The notes under the pieces: model-generated
What the model was told of the DNA's origin: nothing
What the model saw: only the letters and a program-made list of their open reading frames with translations
Databases searched by the model: none
Program-made: the position numbers and the translations under genes
Source of the DNA: Bacteroides luti
GTDB lineage: Bacteria > Bacteroidota > Bacteroidia > Bacteroidales > Bacteroidaceae
Direction of reading: 5' to 3'
Length of the DNA stretch: 64,000 bases
Assembly: GCF_900128905.1 (NCBI RefSeq)
Contig: NZ_FQTV01000007.1
Span: forward strand, 156,542 to 220,541
Shown here: piece after piece, positions 27,549 to 38,326 of the stretch
Position numbering within the stretch: position 1 is the first letter of the stretch
How the letters are laid out: each line of letters starts with the position of its first letter

Positions 27549-30500
27549 ATGAAAAAACAAAAAACTTTTCATGAGTGTAGAGGAAAACGGCAGCTTGTAC
27601 CTGTTAAATGGGTAATACGCTTGTCTGTTTTATTATTTGCACTTTATTCCCCTTTTCAACTAAGACTTTTTGCCGAAAATAACTCTCTGGAAATATCTCA
27701 GCAAAGTACGCAAAAGATTTCCGGCGTTGTTAAAGACTCAAAAGGAGAATCAATCATTGGTGCTAATGTGTTGATTGAAGGCACTAAGGTTAGTACTGTA
27801 ACAGATTTAAATGGTATTTTTACTCTCCAGTTACCTAATGGAGCAGCAAGACTTAAAATCTCTTTTATTGGATATAAAGATAAAATTGTTCCAATAAGAA
27901 AAGGTGTTTCTATGTCTATCGAATTAGATGAAGATACACATGTATTAGATGAAGTTCAGGTTGTAGCTTATGGCGTTCAGAAGAAAGTATCAATTACAGG
28001 TGCTATTTCTTCTATGAAGGGTGACGATCTGCTAAAAACACCTGTGGGTTCTATCTCTAATATTCTTTCAGGACAGATTACTGGTGTTTCTTCTGTTCAG
28101 TATTCAGGAGAGCCCGGTGCCGATGCTGCAGATATTTATGTTCGTGGTATTGCTACATGGAACGATGCTTCTCCAATTATTCAGGTTGATGGAGTAGACC
28201 GTGATTTCTCACAAATCGACCCAAATGAAATTGAAAGTATCACAGTTCTTAAGGATGCTTCTGCTACGGCTGTATTTGGTGTAAGAGGTGCAAATGGTGT
28301 AATATTGATAACAACCAAACGTGGTGCCGAAGGCAAAGCAAAAGTTTCACTTTCCAGCTCGTATGGGGTTAATGTTATGACAAAGCAACTTGATTTTGCT
28401 AATTCTTACCAGTATGCTTCATATTATAATGAGATGCAGGTAAATGATGGTGGTGTACCTACCTTTAGTAATGATCAACTTGAAAAGTTCCGCACACATT
28501 CTGATCCTATTCTTTATCCGGATATTAACTGGATTGATTATTGTATGAAGAATTCAGCGTTCCAGTCACAACACAATGTTAATATCTCAGGTGGAACTGA
28601 AGGTATGCGTTACTTTGTTTCAACTGGTTTGTTTACTCAGGCTGGTATGTTTAAGCAATTTAATGCGAACGATGATTTTAACTTTGATTATAAAAGGTAT
28701 AACTACAGAGCAAATCTTGATTTTGATATAACTAAATCTACTTTGTTATCTGTAAATATCGGTGGTAGGGTAGAAACTAAACGTACTCCGGAATCAGGAG
28801 AAGATCAAAACCAATTATTCCGTAAGCTTTATTGGGCTGTACCTTTTGCCGGTGCCGGAATTATTGACGGTAAACGCGTTGTATCGAATGCTGATTATTT
28901 GCCATTCACCGGTACTGATGGTCTTTCTTCATATTATGGAAAGGGATTCAGAACAACAACTACTAATGTATTAAATCTCGACTTGGCTTTAAATCAAAAG
29001 CTGGACTTTATAACAAAAGGACTTTCCTTAAAATTGAAAGGTGCATATAATAGTGAATATGCAAATAAAAAAGTCGCAAGTTCTTCAAAAGCATATTATA
29101 CTCCTATATCAGGAGCAAATGGTGCTATTGATTATAGAAAAAATGGATCTGATTCTCAATTAAGCTATAGCGAACCAGACGATCAGTTCAGTAAAGCGCG
29201 TGACTGGTATATGGAATTGGGTATGAATTATTCCCGCAAGTTTGGAGATCATAATGTGAACGGTTTGGTGTTGTACAATCAATCAAAAAGATACTATCCC
29301 GGAGGTTCTTATGATGATATACCTTCTGCATATGTAGGTTTTGTTGGTCGTGCTACTTATGATTGGAAATCCAGATATCTGGCAGAATTCAATATTGGTT
29401 ATAATGGTTCTGAAAACTTTGCTCCGGGTAATCGTTATGGAATTTTCCCTGCAGGTTCATTAGGATGGGTTCTTAGTGAGGAATCATTCTTTAAGCCAAT
29501 TAAGAATGTTGTTAGCTATATGAAACTACGTGCATCTTTAGGTGTAGTAGGTAATGATAAATGTAATAATCAACGTTTCTTATATATTCCTGATGCTTAT
29601 AATCTGGGTGGCGGATACTATTTTGGTACAAATACAGGAAGTAGTAAGCCAGGTGCATACGAATCAACAAAATCTTATGCAAATGTTACATGGGAAAAAG
29701 CTACAAAGCAAAATTATGGAGTGGACTTTACTGTTTTGAAAGATCATTTGAATGTTTCTTTTGACTATTTCTACGAGAAACGAAAAGATATATTAATGAC
29801 TCCGGATTATTTGCCAAGCATTCTTGGAATGAGCCTTCCGGTTGTTAATGTTGGTAAGACAGAAAATAAGGGTTTTGAACTTCAATTGAAATGGAACGAT
29901 CAGGTTGGTAAAGATTTCCGTTACTGGGCAAATGCTAATCTATCTTTTGCACGCAACAAGATTTTATATATGAATGAGGTGAAGCAAAATGAAAATTGGA
30001 TGTACAAAACTGGTCGCGTTATTAGTTCAAGATCTATGTATAAGTTCTGGGGATTCTATGATGAAACTGCCGATGCAAGATATAAAGCTCAGTTTGGTCA
30101 TGAAATTGCCGATCATGGTATTGAACTGAAACCTGGTGATTGCGTATATACTGATTTGAATAATGATGGCAAGATTACAGGTGATGATGCTACTCGTAAT
30201 TTAGGTTACACAGATGCTCCGGAATATACAGCCGGATTAAATATGGGATTTAGCTGGAAGAATTTTGATTTCTCAATGCAATGGACAGGTGCATGGAATG
30301 TTGACCGTATGTTAAGCGAATTCCGTCAACCTCTTGGAGATACATTCAACAAAGGTTTGTTGCTTTATCAATACGAAAAGACATGGCGCACATCCGAAGA
30401 TACATACTCTGCTAAATATCCAAGAATTTCGGGCTTACATGCATCAAATAACTATGCAGGTTCTGATTTATATCTTATTGATGCTAGCTATTTGAGATTA

Positions 30501-30701
30501 AAAAGCATTGAATTAGGTTACAATTTTGATTTTGCTTTCATGAAAAAATTGAAAATGAACCAATGTCGTTTGTATGTAAATGGATATAACTTGTTGACTT
30601 TTACAGGATTTAAATGGGGAGATCCGGAATCAAGACAAAGTGATCGCCCAAATTATCCATTAACTCGAGTATTTAATATTGGTTTAAAGGTTGGATTCTA
30701 A
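27549..30701 (+). CDS. SusC-like TonB-dependent transporter, pair 1
   Basis: The 1050-residue outer-membrane transporter has a long signal region (hydrophobic core VIRLSVLLFALYSPF, about 22-36) and a carboxypeptidase-regulatory-like domain (ISGVVKDSKGESIIGANVLIEG, about 57-135). The plug domain starts at VVAYGVQKKVSITGAIS and includes IQVDGVDRDFSQIDPNEIES and GANGVILITTKRG. A long beta-barrel ends in NIGLKVGF. With its SusD partner it should import oligosaccharides into the periplasm using TonB energy. It is the first gene of an operon reaching at least to 40643. Confidence 0.95.
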   Translation: MKKQKTFHECRGKRQLVPVKWVIRLSVLLFALYSPFQLRLFAENNSLEISQQSTQKISGVVKDSKGESIIGANVLIEGTKVSTVTDLNGIFTLQLPNGAARLKISFIGYKDKIVPIRKGVSMSIELDEDTHVLDEVQVVAYGVQKKVSITGAISSMKGDDLLKTPVGSISNILSGQITGVSSVQYSGEPGADAADIYVRGIATWNDASPIIQVDGVDRDFSQIDPNEIESITVLKDASATAVFGVRGANGVILITTKRGAEGKAKVSLSSSYGVNVMTKQLDFANSYQYASYYNEMQVNDGGVPTFSNDQLEKFRTHSDPILYPDINWIDYCMKNSAFQSQHNVNISGGTEGMRYFVSTGLFTQAGMFKQFNANDDFNFDYKRYNYRANLDFDITKSTLLSVNIGGRVETKRTPESGEDQNQLFRKLYWAVPFAGAGIIDGKRVVSNADYLPFTGTDGLSSYYGKGFRTTTTNVLNLDLALNQKLDFITKGLSLKLKGAYNSEYANKKVASSSKAYYTPISGANGAIDYRKNGSDSQLSYSEPDDQFSKARDWYMELGMNYSRKFGDHNVNGLVLYNQSKRYYPGGSYDDIPSAYVGFVGRATYDWKSRYLAEFNIGYNGSENFAPGNRYGIFPAGSLGWVLSEESFFKPIKNVVSYMKLRASLGVVGNDKCNNQRFLYIPDAYNLGGGYYFGTNTGSSKPGAYESTKSYANVTWEKATKQNYGVDFTVLKDHLNVSFDYFYEKRKDILMTPDYLPSILGMSLPVVNVGKTENKGFELQLKWNDQVGKDFRYWANANLSFARNKILYMNEVKQNENWMYKTGRVISSRSMYKFWGFYDETADARYKAQFGHEIADHGIELKPGDCVYTDLNNDGKITGDDATRNLGYTDAPEYTAGLNMGFSWKNFDFSMQWTGAWNVDRMLSEFRQPLGDTFNKGLLLYQYEKTWRTSEDTYSAKYPRISGLHASNNYAGSDLYLIDASYLRLKSIELGYNFDFAFMKKLKMNQCRLYVNGYNLLTFTGFKWGDPESRQSDRPNYPLTRVFNIGLKVGF

Positions 30702-30714
30702 TACTTTGATAAAA

Positions 30715-32613
30715 ATGAAACATTTTAGTAAGTGGTTTATCGGAACATTTGTTGTAGCTACAATGGCTACCTCATGTGTGGATGACATAAAATTCGGTGA
30801 TAGTTTCCTGGAAAAGGCTCCGGGAGTTGCTGTTACGCAAGATACAATTTTTGGAAAAGCTGAATATGCTCGTCGTTTTCTTTGGAACGCATATAGCAAA
30901 CTTTATTATGGGTTAGCAACCAACTGGAATATGGTTGATGGCAAAATGAACACCGGTATGTTTGAAGTGCTTTCTGACTGCTGGCATAGTCATAATTCAT
31001 GGGATGGATTAAATAGAAAATATTATTCAGGCTCTTATAAGGCTAGTGATGAAGATGGTGCTGACGATACTCGCTTTGGATATACAAAGGAAAATTGTTG
31101 GGTAGCAATACGTGCTTCTTTATTATTCATAGAAAATGTAGAGCGTGTTCCTGATATGGATGATAGCGAGAAAAAACGTTTGGCTGCAGAGGCAAAAGTT
31201 ATTATAGCATCACGTTATTTCGACTTGTTCAGACATTATGGTGGATTGCCAATATTGGATAAATCTTATGATGTTCAGTCAAGCTATGAATTACCTAGAG
31301 CAACAGTAGAAGAAACGGTTAACTACATGACTCGCTTGCTTGATGAAGCAGCTCCTGTTCTTCCTTGGGACCTGGATGCTGATGGTGAATCAAACTGGCA
31401 AGGTCGTTTTACAAAAGCTGCAGCTATGGGATTGAAATGTAAAGTCCTTCTTTTTGCTGCCAGTCCTTTATTTAACGATAATCAGCCTTATTGCACAGAA
31501 GAGCCTCAAGATGCTGTAACTAAACATCAGGTGTGGTATGGTGCATACAAACCTGAGTTGTGGACTCAATGTTTAAAAGCATGCGAAGATTTCTTTACTG
31601 AGTTAAGTTCACAAGGACATTATGCTTTAATGCAGCCTACCGGAGCAACAACCGATGCTTATAGAAGTGCATTTAATGCAGCTTATTTTACAAGACAAGA
31701 CAATACTGAACTATTGATTTCTACCAGAATTATTGGTAAGTACAACTGGGATTGGTGGTACTATTGGGGAGATTGGGTTGGTTATGGAGGTTATACTCCA
31801 ACAGAAGAATATGTAGAGATGTTCCCTATGGCCGATGGTACTCCATTTACATGGGATAATCCGACAATTGCTGCAAATCCATTCTTTACAGATAATAGTT
31901 ATAGTAAACCTATTCGTGACCCTAGATTGTATGAAACAATACTTGTAAATGGTGCTAAATACAGTGGCCGTGCTGTTGAACTTTGGTTAGGTGGCCGCGA
32001 AAACGTAAGTAGTACTGAAAAAGAAACAGGTGCGTATGCAACCGGTTACGGATTATATAAATTCTATAAAGAAGGTAAGGGTAGCTTAGCCGGAAATTAT
32101 TTGGAATGGCCTTATTTGCGATTGGCAGAAGTTTATTTGATTTATGCAGAGGCTTTGTTAAAGAATAACAGGTTAGCTGATGCCATTAGACAAGTTGACA
32201 TTGTTCGTGCAAGAGTTGGTTTAAAAGGTTTAGTAGAATCAAATCCAACCAAGCAACTTACAACCGATTCAAATGCTCTTATGGAAGAGATTTTACGTGA
32301 ACGTGCTTGTGAGTTAGGTATGGAAGATGTTCGTCTATTTGATATGGTTAGAAATAAACGTGCTGATTTGTTTACGAAGACTTTACATGGTCTGAAAATT
32401 CAACGTGCTGATGGAGGTTCCGGTTCATGGTCTGATAAGAGTTCAAGTGTCCGTGGAGCTTTCCCTACTAAGTTTACTTATACTAAATTTGAGTTAACTA
32501 ATAAATCCCGTGCTTGGTGGACAAACTTTAGTCCTAGATGGTATTTATCTGCTTTCCCACCTTCAGAAGTCAATAAAGGTTATGGATTAACTCAAAACCC
32601 AGGTTGGAAGTAA
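30715..32613 (+). CDS. SusD-like surface glycan-binding lipoprotein, pair 1
   Basis: I start at ATG 30715 (MKHFSKWFIGTFVVAT), 13 bp after the susC stop, giving 632 residues; the frame extends upstream to 30691 without need. The lipobox ATSC precedes an SusD/RagB fold with TPR-like helices, for example WVAIRASLLFIENVERVPDM, KRLAAEAKVIIASRYFDLFRHYGG and LRLAEVYLIYAEALLKNN. The conserved C-terminal phrase is RERACELGMEDVRLFDMVR. It acts as the lid and ligand-binding partner of the SusC porin. The sugar cannot be read from sequence. Confidence 0.94.
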   Translation: MKHFSKWFIGTFVVATMATSCVDDIKFGDSFLEKAPGVAVTQDTIFGKAEYARRFLWNAYSKLYYGLATNWNMVDGKMNTGMFEVLSDCWHSHNSWDGLNRKYYSGSYKASDEDGADDTRFGYTKENCWVAIRASLLFIENVERVPDMDDSEKKRLAAEAKVIIASRYFDLFRHYGGLPILDKSYDVQSSYELPRATVEETVNYMTRLLDEAAPVLPWDLDADGESNWQGRFTKAAAMGLKCKVLLFAASPLFNDNQPYCTEEPQDAVTKHQVWYGAYKPELWTQCLKACEDFFTELSSQGHYALMQPTGATTDAYRSAFNAAYFTRQDNTELLISTRIIGKYNWDWWYYWGDWVGYGGYTPTEEYVEMFPMADGTPFTWDNPTIAANPFFTDNSYSKPIRDPRLYETILVNGAKYSGRAVELWLGGRENVSSTEKETGAYATGYGLYKFYKEGKGSLAGNYLEWPYLRLAEVYLIYAEALLKNNRLADAIRQVDIVRARVGLKGLVESNPTKQLTTDSNALMEEILRERACELGMEDVRLFDMVRNKRADLFTKTLHGLKIQRADGGSGSWSDKSSSVRGAFPTKFTYTKFELTNKSRAWWTNFSPRWYLSAFPPSEVNKGYGLTQNPGWK

Positions 32614-32646
32614 CAACATGTATATTGACTTAAATAACGAATTGAT

Positions 32647-35600
32647 ATGAAAAATAAAATAATAGCTTTAGCAATATTTGCATGTGCAAGTTTAAATAGT
32701 TGGGCGCAGAATGAAAATAATGTAACTGGTAGGGTTATAGATCCGCTTGGGAATCCTGTATCGGGAGCATTAGTTTCAATCGTGAACAATCCGTTTGTTA
32801 AGGTAGCTACTGATAAGGATGGTAAATTCGAAATCATGGCTAGCAAAGAAAATGTATTGAAAATTCAGACAGCTGATGATGCCGTGAAAATGTATCCGGT
32901 GGTAGATTCTGGTAAGTCTGTAACAGTTGTGATGGATTTTTCTACTGGAAAAGTTAATTATGGTTTTGGTTTGGAACAAGCATTGGCTGAGTCTACAGGA
33001 TCAGTTTCAACAGCCAATGCTGAAAGTATAAACAAACGTTCTGCATTAACTATTGGTAATTCTTTATATGGTAACGTTTTAGGATTAACTAATATGCAGA
33101 AAACTGGTGCTACATGGGATCAGAAATCATCTATGTATATCAGAGGACTGAAAACCCTTAACGGAAATAATGGTATATTGGTTGTGGTTGATGGATTGGA
33201 ACGCGACAATAACTGGAACGTTTTGAATTACATTACTCCGGAAGAAGTTGAGTCAGTAAATGTTTTAAAAGATGCTGCGGCTTTGGCTTTATATGGATAT
33301 AAAGGAGTGAATGGTGTTTTGAACATTGTTACTAAACGTGGTAAATACAAATCAAGAGAAATAAGTTTCAGTTATGATCATGCTATTGACTGGCAAGTTC
33401 GTAAACCGGAAATGGCCGATGCATATACTTATGCCAGTGCATTGAATGAAGCATTGACAAATGATGGTAAGACTGTTCGTTATTCTCAGAATGAGTTGAA
33501 TGCATTTAAAAGTGGACAGTATCCTTATTTATATCCAAATGTAGATTGGTGGAAAGAAACATTCAGAAATACTGGAGCTTCAGATATTGCTACATTAAGT
33601 TTCCGTGGCGGTAGCACCAGAATGCGTTATTATACAATGATGAATTTGCAGGCTAACCAAGGTTTTATCGCTAATTCAAATAAGAATGTTGGTTATTCTA
33701 CTCAGGAAAAATTCTCGAAAGGTAATTTCAGAACAAACCTGGATATGGACTTATCTCCTAATACAAAGATGCAAGCTAATATTATGGGAGTATTGAATGA
33801 ATTCAGTCGTCCGGGATTAGGTTCTGATAATCTTATTTCAAAGCTTTATACTGTTCCGTCTGCTGCATTCCCTATTAGAACTCAAGATGGACTTTGGGGA
33901 GGTAATGCTACATGGAATGGTTATTATAACCCAGTGGCTTTGACTCAGGCGCGTGGTTATACCAAAGGACATACTCGTGCATTATATGCCGATATGGCAT
34001 TAAAGCAAGATCTTTCTGATTTTGTAAAAGGATTAGGAGGTAATATCCGTATTGGATATGACAATATCGCTTCATATTGGGAAAACCATTCCAAAGAATA
34101 TAAATATGGTAGTCAAAGTGTTTCAAGCTGGCAGAATGGTGCTCCTGCAGCATATAATACTTATACTGGTGGTTCTGATAGTGAAATGAGTGGTGATAGT
34201 AAATTGGACTGGCAATATCGTTCATTCAATTTTCAGGCAAATGTGGATTATCAACGTCAGTTTGGTTCTCACAACTTATATACAATGTTGATGTATTCAT
34301 ATAAATATGATAATGCGAAGGGTGTAAACCAGACTTTCTATCATCAGAATTTAGCATGGTATACTCATTATGGATACAAGAATCGTTATTTTGCTGATTT
34401 TACATTGATGAATTCGGCTTCTAATGTTCTTGAAACAAATAGTAAATGGCATCTTTCTCCAACAGTTGGATTAGCTTGGGTTATGTCTAATGAAGACTTT
34501 ATGAAGAATGTGAACTGGGTTGATTTCTTAAAGCTTCGTGCTTCATGGGGAATCTTAAGTACAGATAATATTCCTTATAACGGTTATTGGAATGAAACAG
34601 TCACAGGTGGTAGTGGTTATCCTATAAGAGATAACTTTAGTAATGATGGTAGCTGGCAGGAAGGAGCTTTACCTTCTTTAAATGGTACAACAGAAAAAGC
34701 TCATAAGTATAATCTTGGTTTAGATGCAGGTTTATTTAAAGGATTAACTTTGACTATCGATGGTTTCTATGAAAGACGTTCTGATATTTGGGTTAACACT
34801 TCCGGAAAGAACTCTTCAGTACTTGGTGCTTCCAATTCTTATAAAAATGCAGGAATTGTTGATAGCTGGGGTACTGAGATTGGAGCTGATTACAATAAAA
34901 ATATCGGCGATTTCACTCTGACTCTTGGAGGTAAGTTTACTCTTTCTAAAAACAAGATAAAAGAACAGCTGGAAGCTCCTCAGGCTTATGATTATTTGCG
35001 CTCAACAGGTAAGTCGGTAGGACAAATATTTGGTTTGCAAGCTATCGGATATTTTGTTGATCAGGCGGATATTAATAACAGTCCAACACAGCAGTTTGGT
35101 CAGGTAAAACCAGGTGATATTAAATATAAAGATCAGAATAATGATGGTGTAATCAATAACAACGACTTTGTTGCTATGGGATATAATTCAACCGTTCCTG
35201 AAATTTATTATTCATTCAATGTAGGTTTGGAATGGAAAGGTTTAGGCTTTAATGCTCAATTCCAGGGAGTAGGTAATTACACTGCAATATTGGAAACGAC
35301 TAGTCTTTATAGGCCATTGGTAGGTAACTCTACTATATCTAATTATTATTATGCTAATAGATGGAGTGCTGAAAATCCAAATGCTCGTTTTCCTCGTTTA
35401 ACAACAGAATCTGTTGATAATAACTTAAAAACAAGTTCTGTTTGGATGGCCGATCGTTCTTTCTTGAAATTACGTAACTGTGAAATATATTATAAGTTAC
35501 CAGCTTCATTCTTAGAAAGAATAAAGATCAAGAATGCTAAATTTTATGTAAGAGGAATTGATTTGCTATGCTTTGATAAGATCGACGTAAGTGATCCTGA

Positions 35601-35664
35601 AGCAATGGGAGTATCATATCCTGCAACACGTTCTGTGAATTTTGGGCTATCTCTTGGCTTTTAA
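32647..35664 (+). CDS. SusC-like TonB-dependent transporter, pair 2
   Basis: The 1005-residue protein has a signal peptide ending SWAQ, a carboxypeptidase-like domain (VTGRVIDPLGNPVSGALVSI, about 25-100) and a plug domain with VVVDGLERDNNWNVLNYITP, VNVLKDAAALALYG and GVNGVLNIVTKRG. The barrel ends in NFGLSLGF. Its linker before the plug (GLEQALAESTGSVSTANAESI) differs from the usual GYGxQKK type in pair 1, so it is a divergent SusC rather than a recent duplicate. It probably takes a different-sized or differently branched oligosaccharide from the same glycan. Confidence 0.94.
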   Translation: MKNKIIALAIFACASLNSWAQNENNVTGRVIDPLGNPVSGALVSIVNNPFVKVATDKDGKFEIMASKENVLKIQTADDAVKMYPVVDSGKSVTVVMDFSTGKVNYGFGLEQALAESTGSVSTANAESINKRSALTIGNSLYGNVLGLTNMQKTGATWDQKSSMYIRGLKTLNGNNGILVVVDGLERDNNWNVLNYITPEEVESVNVLKDAAALALYGYKGVNGVLNIVTKRGKYKSREISFSYDHAIDWQVRKPEMADAYTYASALNEALTNDGKTVRYSQNELNAFKSGQYPYLYPNVDWWKETFRNTGASDIATLSFRGGSTRMRYYTMMNLQANQGFIANSNKNVGYSTQEKFSKGNFRTNLDMDLSPNTKMQANIMGVLNEFSRPGLGSDNLISKLYTVPSAAFPIRTQDGLWGGNATWNGYYNPVALTQARGYTKGHTRALYADMALKQDLSDFVKGLGGNIRIGYDNIASYWENHSKEYKYGSQSVSSWQNGAPAAYNTYTGGSDSEMSGDSKLDWQYRSFNFQANVDYQRQFGSHNLYTMLMYSYKYDNAKGVNQTFYHQNLAWYTHYGYKNRYFADFTLMNSASNVLETNSKWHLSPTVGLAWVMSNEDFMKNVNWVDFLKLRASWGILSTDNIPYNGYWNETVTGGSGYPIRDNFSNDGSWQEGALPSLNGTTEKAHKYNLGLDAGLFKGLTLTIDGFYERRSDIWVNTSGKNSSVLGASNSYKNAGIVDSWGTEIGADYNKNIGDFTLTLGGKFTLSKNKIKEQLEAPQAYDYLRSTGKSVGQIFGLQAIGYFVDQADINNSPTQQFGQVKPGDIKYKDQNNDGVINNNDFVAMGYNSTVPEIYYSFNVGLEWKGLGFNAQFQGVGNYTAILETTSLYRPLVGNSTISNYYYANRWSAENPNARFPRLTTESVDNNLKTSSVWMADRSFLKLRNCEIYYKLPASFLERIKIKNAKFYVRGIDLLCFDKIDVSDPEAMGVSYPATRSVNFGLSLGF

Positions 35665-35697
35665 GGATTTATTCAATAAACAGAAAAAAGTATTAAT

Positions 35698-37386
35698 ATG
35701 AAATTAAAAAATATATTCATAGGCTTAGGTTGTGTACTTGCTTTTTCATCTTGTACTAATGAAATGGATTATCACGAGTATACAGTATATGGTAAAGACT
35801 ATGTCTTTACAGACTTTACCCGTACAAGTGGCTTTGTTACCAATATATATAGTTACCTTGATTCAGATTTACCTTCTAATGGTTCATTAAGTTCTGCGTG
35901 CGATGAATCTGAATATGCCTGGTCATGGTCTAATGTTCATGATTATTATAATGGTTCATGGGGACCACTTAACTCATATTCATTATGGGGATATTACAAG
36001 GCTATCAGAGAAGCAAACTACTATCTGAAAGAATTCCCGAATGCAGATTTCTCTGAACTTAAGTTTGATAAAGATTATCAGGCTCAGATGAATCGTTTCA
36101 ATCGTTATCAGTATGAAGTCCGTTTGTTGAGAGCTTATTATTATTTCTTATTGGTCAGAGCATACGGAGACGTACCGTTTACAACAAATGTTCTTACAGA
36201 AGATGAAGCTAATAAATTAGAAAGAACTCCTGCTGCGACCGTTTTCCAATTTATAACAGACGAATGTGATGCTGTTGCTGATAAATTACCTATAAACTAC
36301 AATGATTTAAAAGAAGATGCATCAACAATAGGTAGTGTTGAAACTGGTCGTGTAACTCGTGGTATGGCTTTGGCATTGAAAGCAAGAACACTTTTGTATC
36401 AGGCAAGTCCATTATTTAATGCAAATAATGATTTGACTTTGTGGAAAAAGGCTGCTGAAGCTAGCAAGACCGTTATTGATTATTGTAGTCAGAACAGCAT
36501 TAAGCTTGGCAAATATTCAGCTTTGTGGGGAACTGATAACTGGAAGGCTTCAGAAATGATTTTTGTTAGAAGAATAGGTGATACTAACTCTCCGGAAACA
36601 ACAAATTTCCCTGTTGGTATGGAAAATGGTAATTCAGGAAACTGTCCGACACAAACTTTGGTTGATGCTTATGAAATGAAAACAACCGGAAAGGCGTGGG
36701 ATGAAACTGAAAGTGGTTATGATCCTCAAAAACCATATACAAACAGAGACCCACGATTAAGTATGACTGTTGCTGTTAATGGAGAGAAATGGCCTAGCAC
36801 AAATGCAAATCTTTTAGAGACATATATTGGAGGTAGAAATGGTCTGCCTATATCTGGTGCTACTCCAACAGGATATTACCTGAAGAAATATTTGGATGGA
36901 ACTATTGATATCAGTGCTCAAAATAGCAGTGGTGGAAAGAAACACAACTGGATTACTTTCAGATTAGGCGAGTTTTATTTAAATTATGCTGAGGCTGTAT
37001 TTAAATATTTAGGTTCGGCAGATGCAACAAATGATCAATTTACAATGTCTGCTAAAGATGCCGTTAATGTTATCCGAAATCGTGAAGATGTTAAGATGCC
37101 TGCATTCCCTGCTGGATTATCAAATGCTGATTTCTGGAAAAAGTACGAACGTGAACGTATGGTTGAGTTAGCTTTCGAAGGACATCGTTTCTGGGATGTT
37201 CGTCGCTGGAAAGAAGGTGATAAGTTTAAGAGTATTGTTAGAATGGAGATTTCAAAAGATAATAGTAATTATACTTATAACCGTGTTATAAAGAATCGTA
37301 TCTGGGATGATAAGATGTATTTATTCCCTATTCCGGATGTTGAAATAAGAAAGAATCCTAATCTTACTCAAAATCCAGGTTGGTAA
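35698..37386 (+). CDS. SusD-like surface glycan-binding lipoprotein, pair 2
   Basis: The 562-residue protein has a lipoprotein signal peptide (FSSC, Cys about 19) and the RagB/SusD fold: YKAIREANYYLKEFPNADF, NRYQYEVRLLRAYYYFLLVRAYGDVPF and FRLGEFYLNYAEAVFKYLG. It ends with the family phrase KKYERERMVELAFEGHRFWD and then LTQNPGW. It lies 33 bp after its susC and 25 bp before the next lipoprotein gene. It should bind the glycan at the cell surface for pair 2. Confidence 0.94.
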   Translation: MKLKNIFIGLGCVLAFSSCTNEMDYHEYTVYGKDYVFTDFTRTSGFVTNIYSYLDSDLPSNGSLSSACDESEYAWSWSNVHDYYNGSWGPLNSYSLWGYYKAIREANYYLKEFPNADFSELKFDKDYQAQMNRFNRYQYEVRLLRAYYYFLLVRAYGDVPFTTNVLTEDEANKLERTPAATVFQFITDECDAVADKLPINYNDLKEDASTIGSVETGRVTRGMALALKARTLLYQASPLFNANNDLTLWKKAAEASKTVIDYCSQNSIKLGKYSALWGTDNWKASEMIFVRRIGDTNSPETTNFPVGMENGNSGNCPTQTLVDAYEMKTTGKAWDETESGYDPQKPYTNRDPRLSMTVAVNGEKWPSTNANLLETYIGGRNGLPISGATPTGYYLKKYLDGTIDISAQNSSGGKKHNWITFRLGEFYLNYAEAVFKYLGSADATNDQFTMSAKDAVNVIRNREDVKMPAFPAGLSNADFWKKYERERMVELAFEGHRFWDVRRWKEGDKFKSIVRMEISKDNSNYTYNRVIKNRIWDDKMYLFPIPDVEIRKNPNLTQNPGW

Positions 37387-37411
37387 TCAGGTATTATTAA
37401 ATTATTAAAAG

Positions 37412-38311
37412 ATGAAAACCATGAAACTAAAATTTATATATTCATTAGCAGTTGTATTTCTTCTGCTAATGAATGCATGTGATGATAAAATTGAGCAATT
37501 TGAACTAGTTGGGTATACCGGTGTTCCTGCTTCTATTGATACTAAGGCAGTTCAGTCGGAGGCATTACCCGGACAAATAAAACTTAAATGGCAGGCTCCT
37601 GCTGGAGATTTTGCTTATTTGCAGATAAAATATTATGATCCGTTACAAAAAAAGGATATATATAAAATAGCATCAAAAGGTACTACCGAGATGCTTATTA
37701 GTAATACAAGAGCCCGTTATGGAGCATATAAATTTTATTTCCAGACATTTAATGCAGCTAAAGAAGGTGGAGATATAAATATTGTTGAGGCTACTTCGGG
37801 TGCAGCACCTTCAGTTACTACTGTAGCTGAGAAGACAAAGATAACTCTTACCGACACTCAATTAAGTACTAATGCTCAGGAACCAACAGAGGGCCCAATA
37901 AAGAATCTTCTTGACGGAAATTCAGGAACTTTCTTCCATACAAGATGGAGCTCTCCTCAAATTTCATTGCCTCAGTATATTCAGATTAACTTTAATGAAG
38001 CTCATGAAAACTTTTTGATATATTACATGAACCGAAACAATTCTGGAACATCTGCAAGACCAAGTAGTGTTGAATTACAGATAAGTAATGATGGTCAGAA
38101 TTGGGAAACAGTAACAACCCTTTCTGGGTTACCAACTGCTGTAAGTTCTGAGTATACATCAAACTATGTTGCTCCAGGCAAAAAGTTTACCTACTTCCGT
38201 TTTAATGTAATTGCTACCAGTGGAAATACTAAGTACTTCAATATGGCAGAATTTGCAATATACGATGTTAAACTGAATGTATTTAATCCTGAAACAGACG
38301 AAAAGGATTAG
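37412..38311 (+). CDS. Surface lipoprotein with DUF4998-like and F5/8 type C (discoidin) domains
   Basis: The 299-residue protein has a lipobox at LLMNACDD (Cys about 23). It carries an N-terminal Ig/fibronectin-like part (about 30-130, LPGQIKLKWQAPAGDFAYLQI) resembling DUF4998, and a C-terminal discoidin-like domain (about 145-290) with NLLDGNSGTFFHTRWSS, PQYIQINF and VELQISNDGQNWETV. Such domains often bind sugars (CBM32-like). Its place after susD makes it the likely SusE-type surface glycan-binding protein of the locus. Ligand unknown. Confidence 0.85.
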   Translation: MKTMKLKFIYSLAVVFLLLMNACDDKIEQFELVGYTGVPASIDTKAVQSEALPGQIKLKWQAPAGDFAYLQIKYYDPLQKKDIYKIASKGTTEMLISNTRARYGAYKFYFQTFNAAKEGGDINIVEATSGAAPSVTTVAEKTKITLTDTQLSTNAQEPTEGPIKNLLDGNSGTFFHTRWSSPQISLPQYIQINFNEAHENFLIYYMNRNNSGTSARPSSVELQISNDGQNWETVTTLSGLPTAVSSEYTSNYVAPGKKFTYFRFNVIATSGNTKYFNMAEFAIYDVKLNVFNPETDEKD

Positions 38312-38326
38312 TCCTTTGCAGTTACT

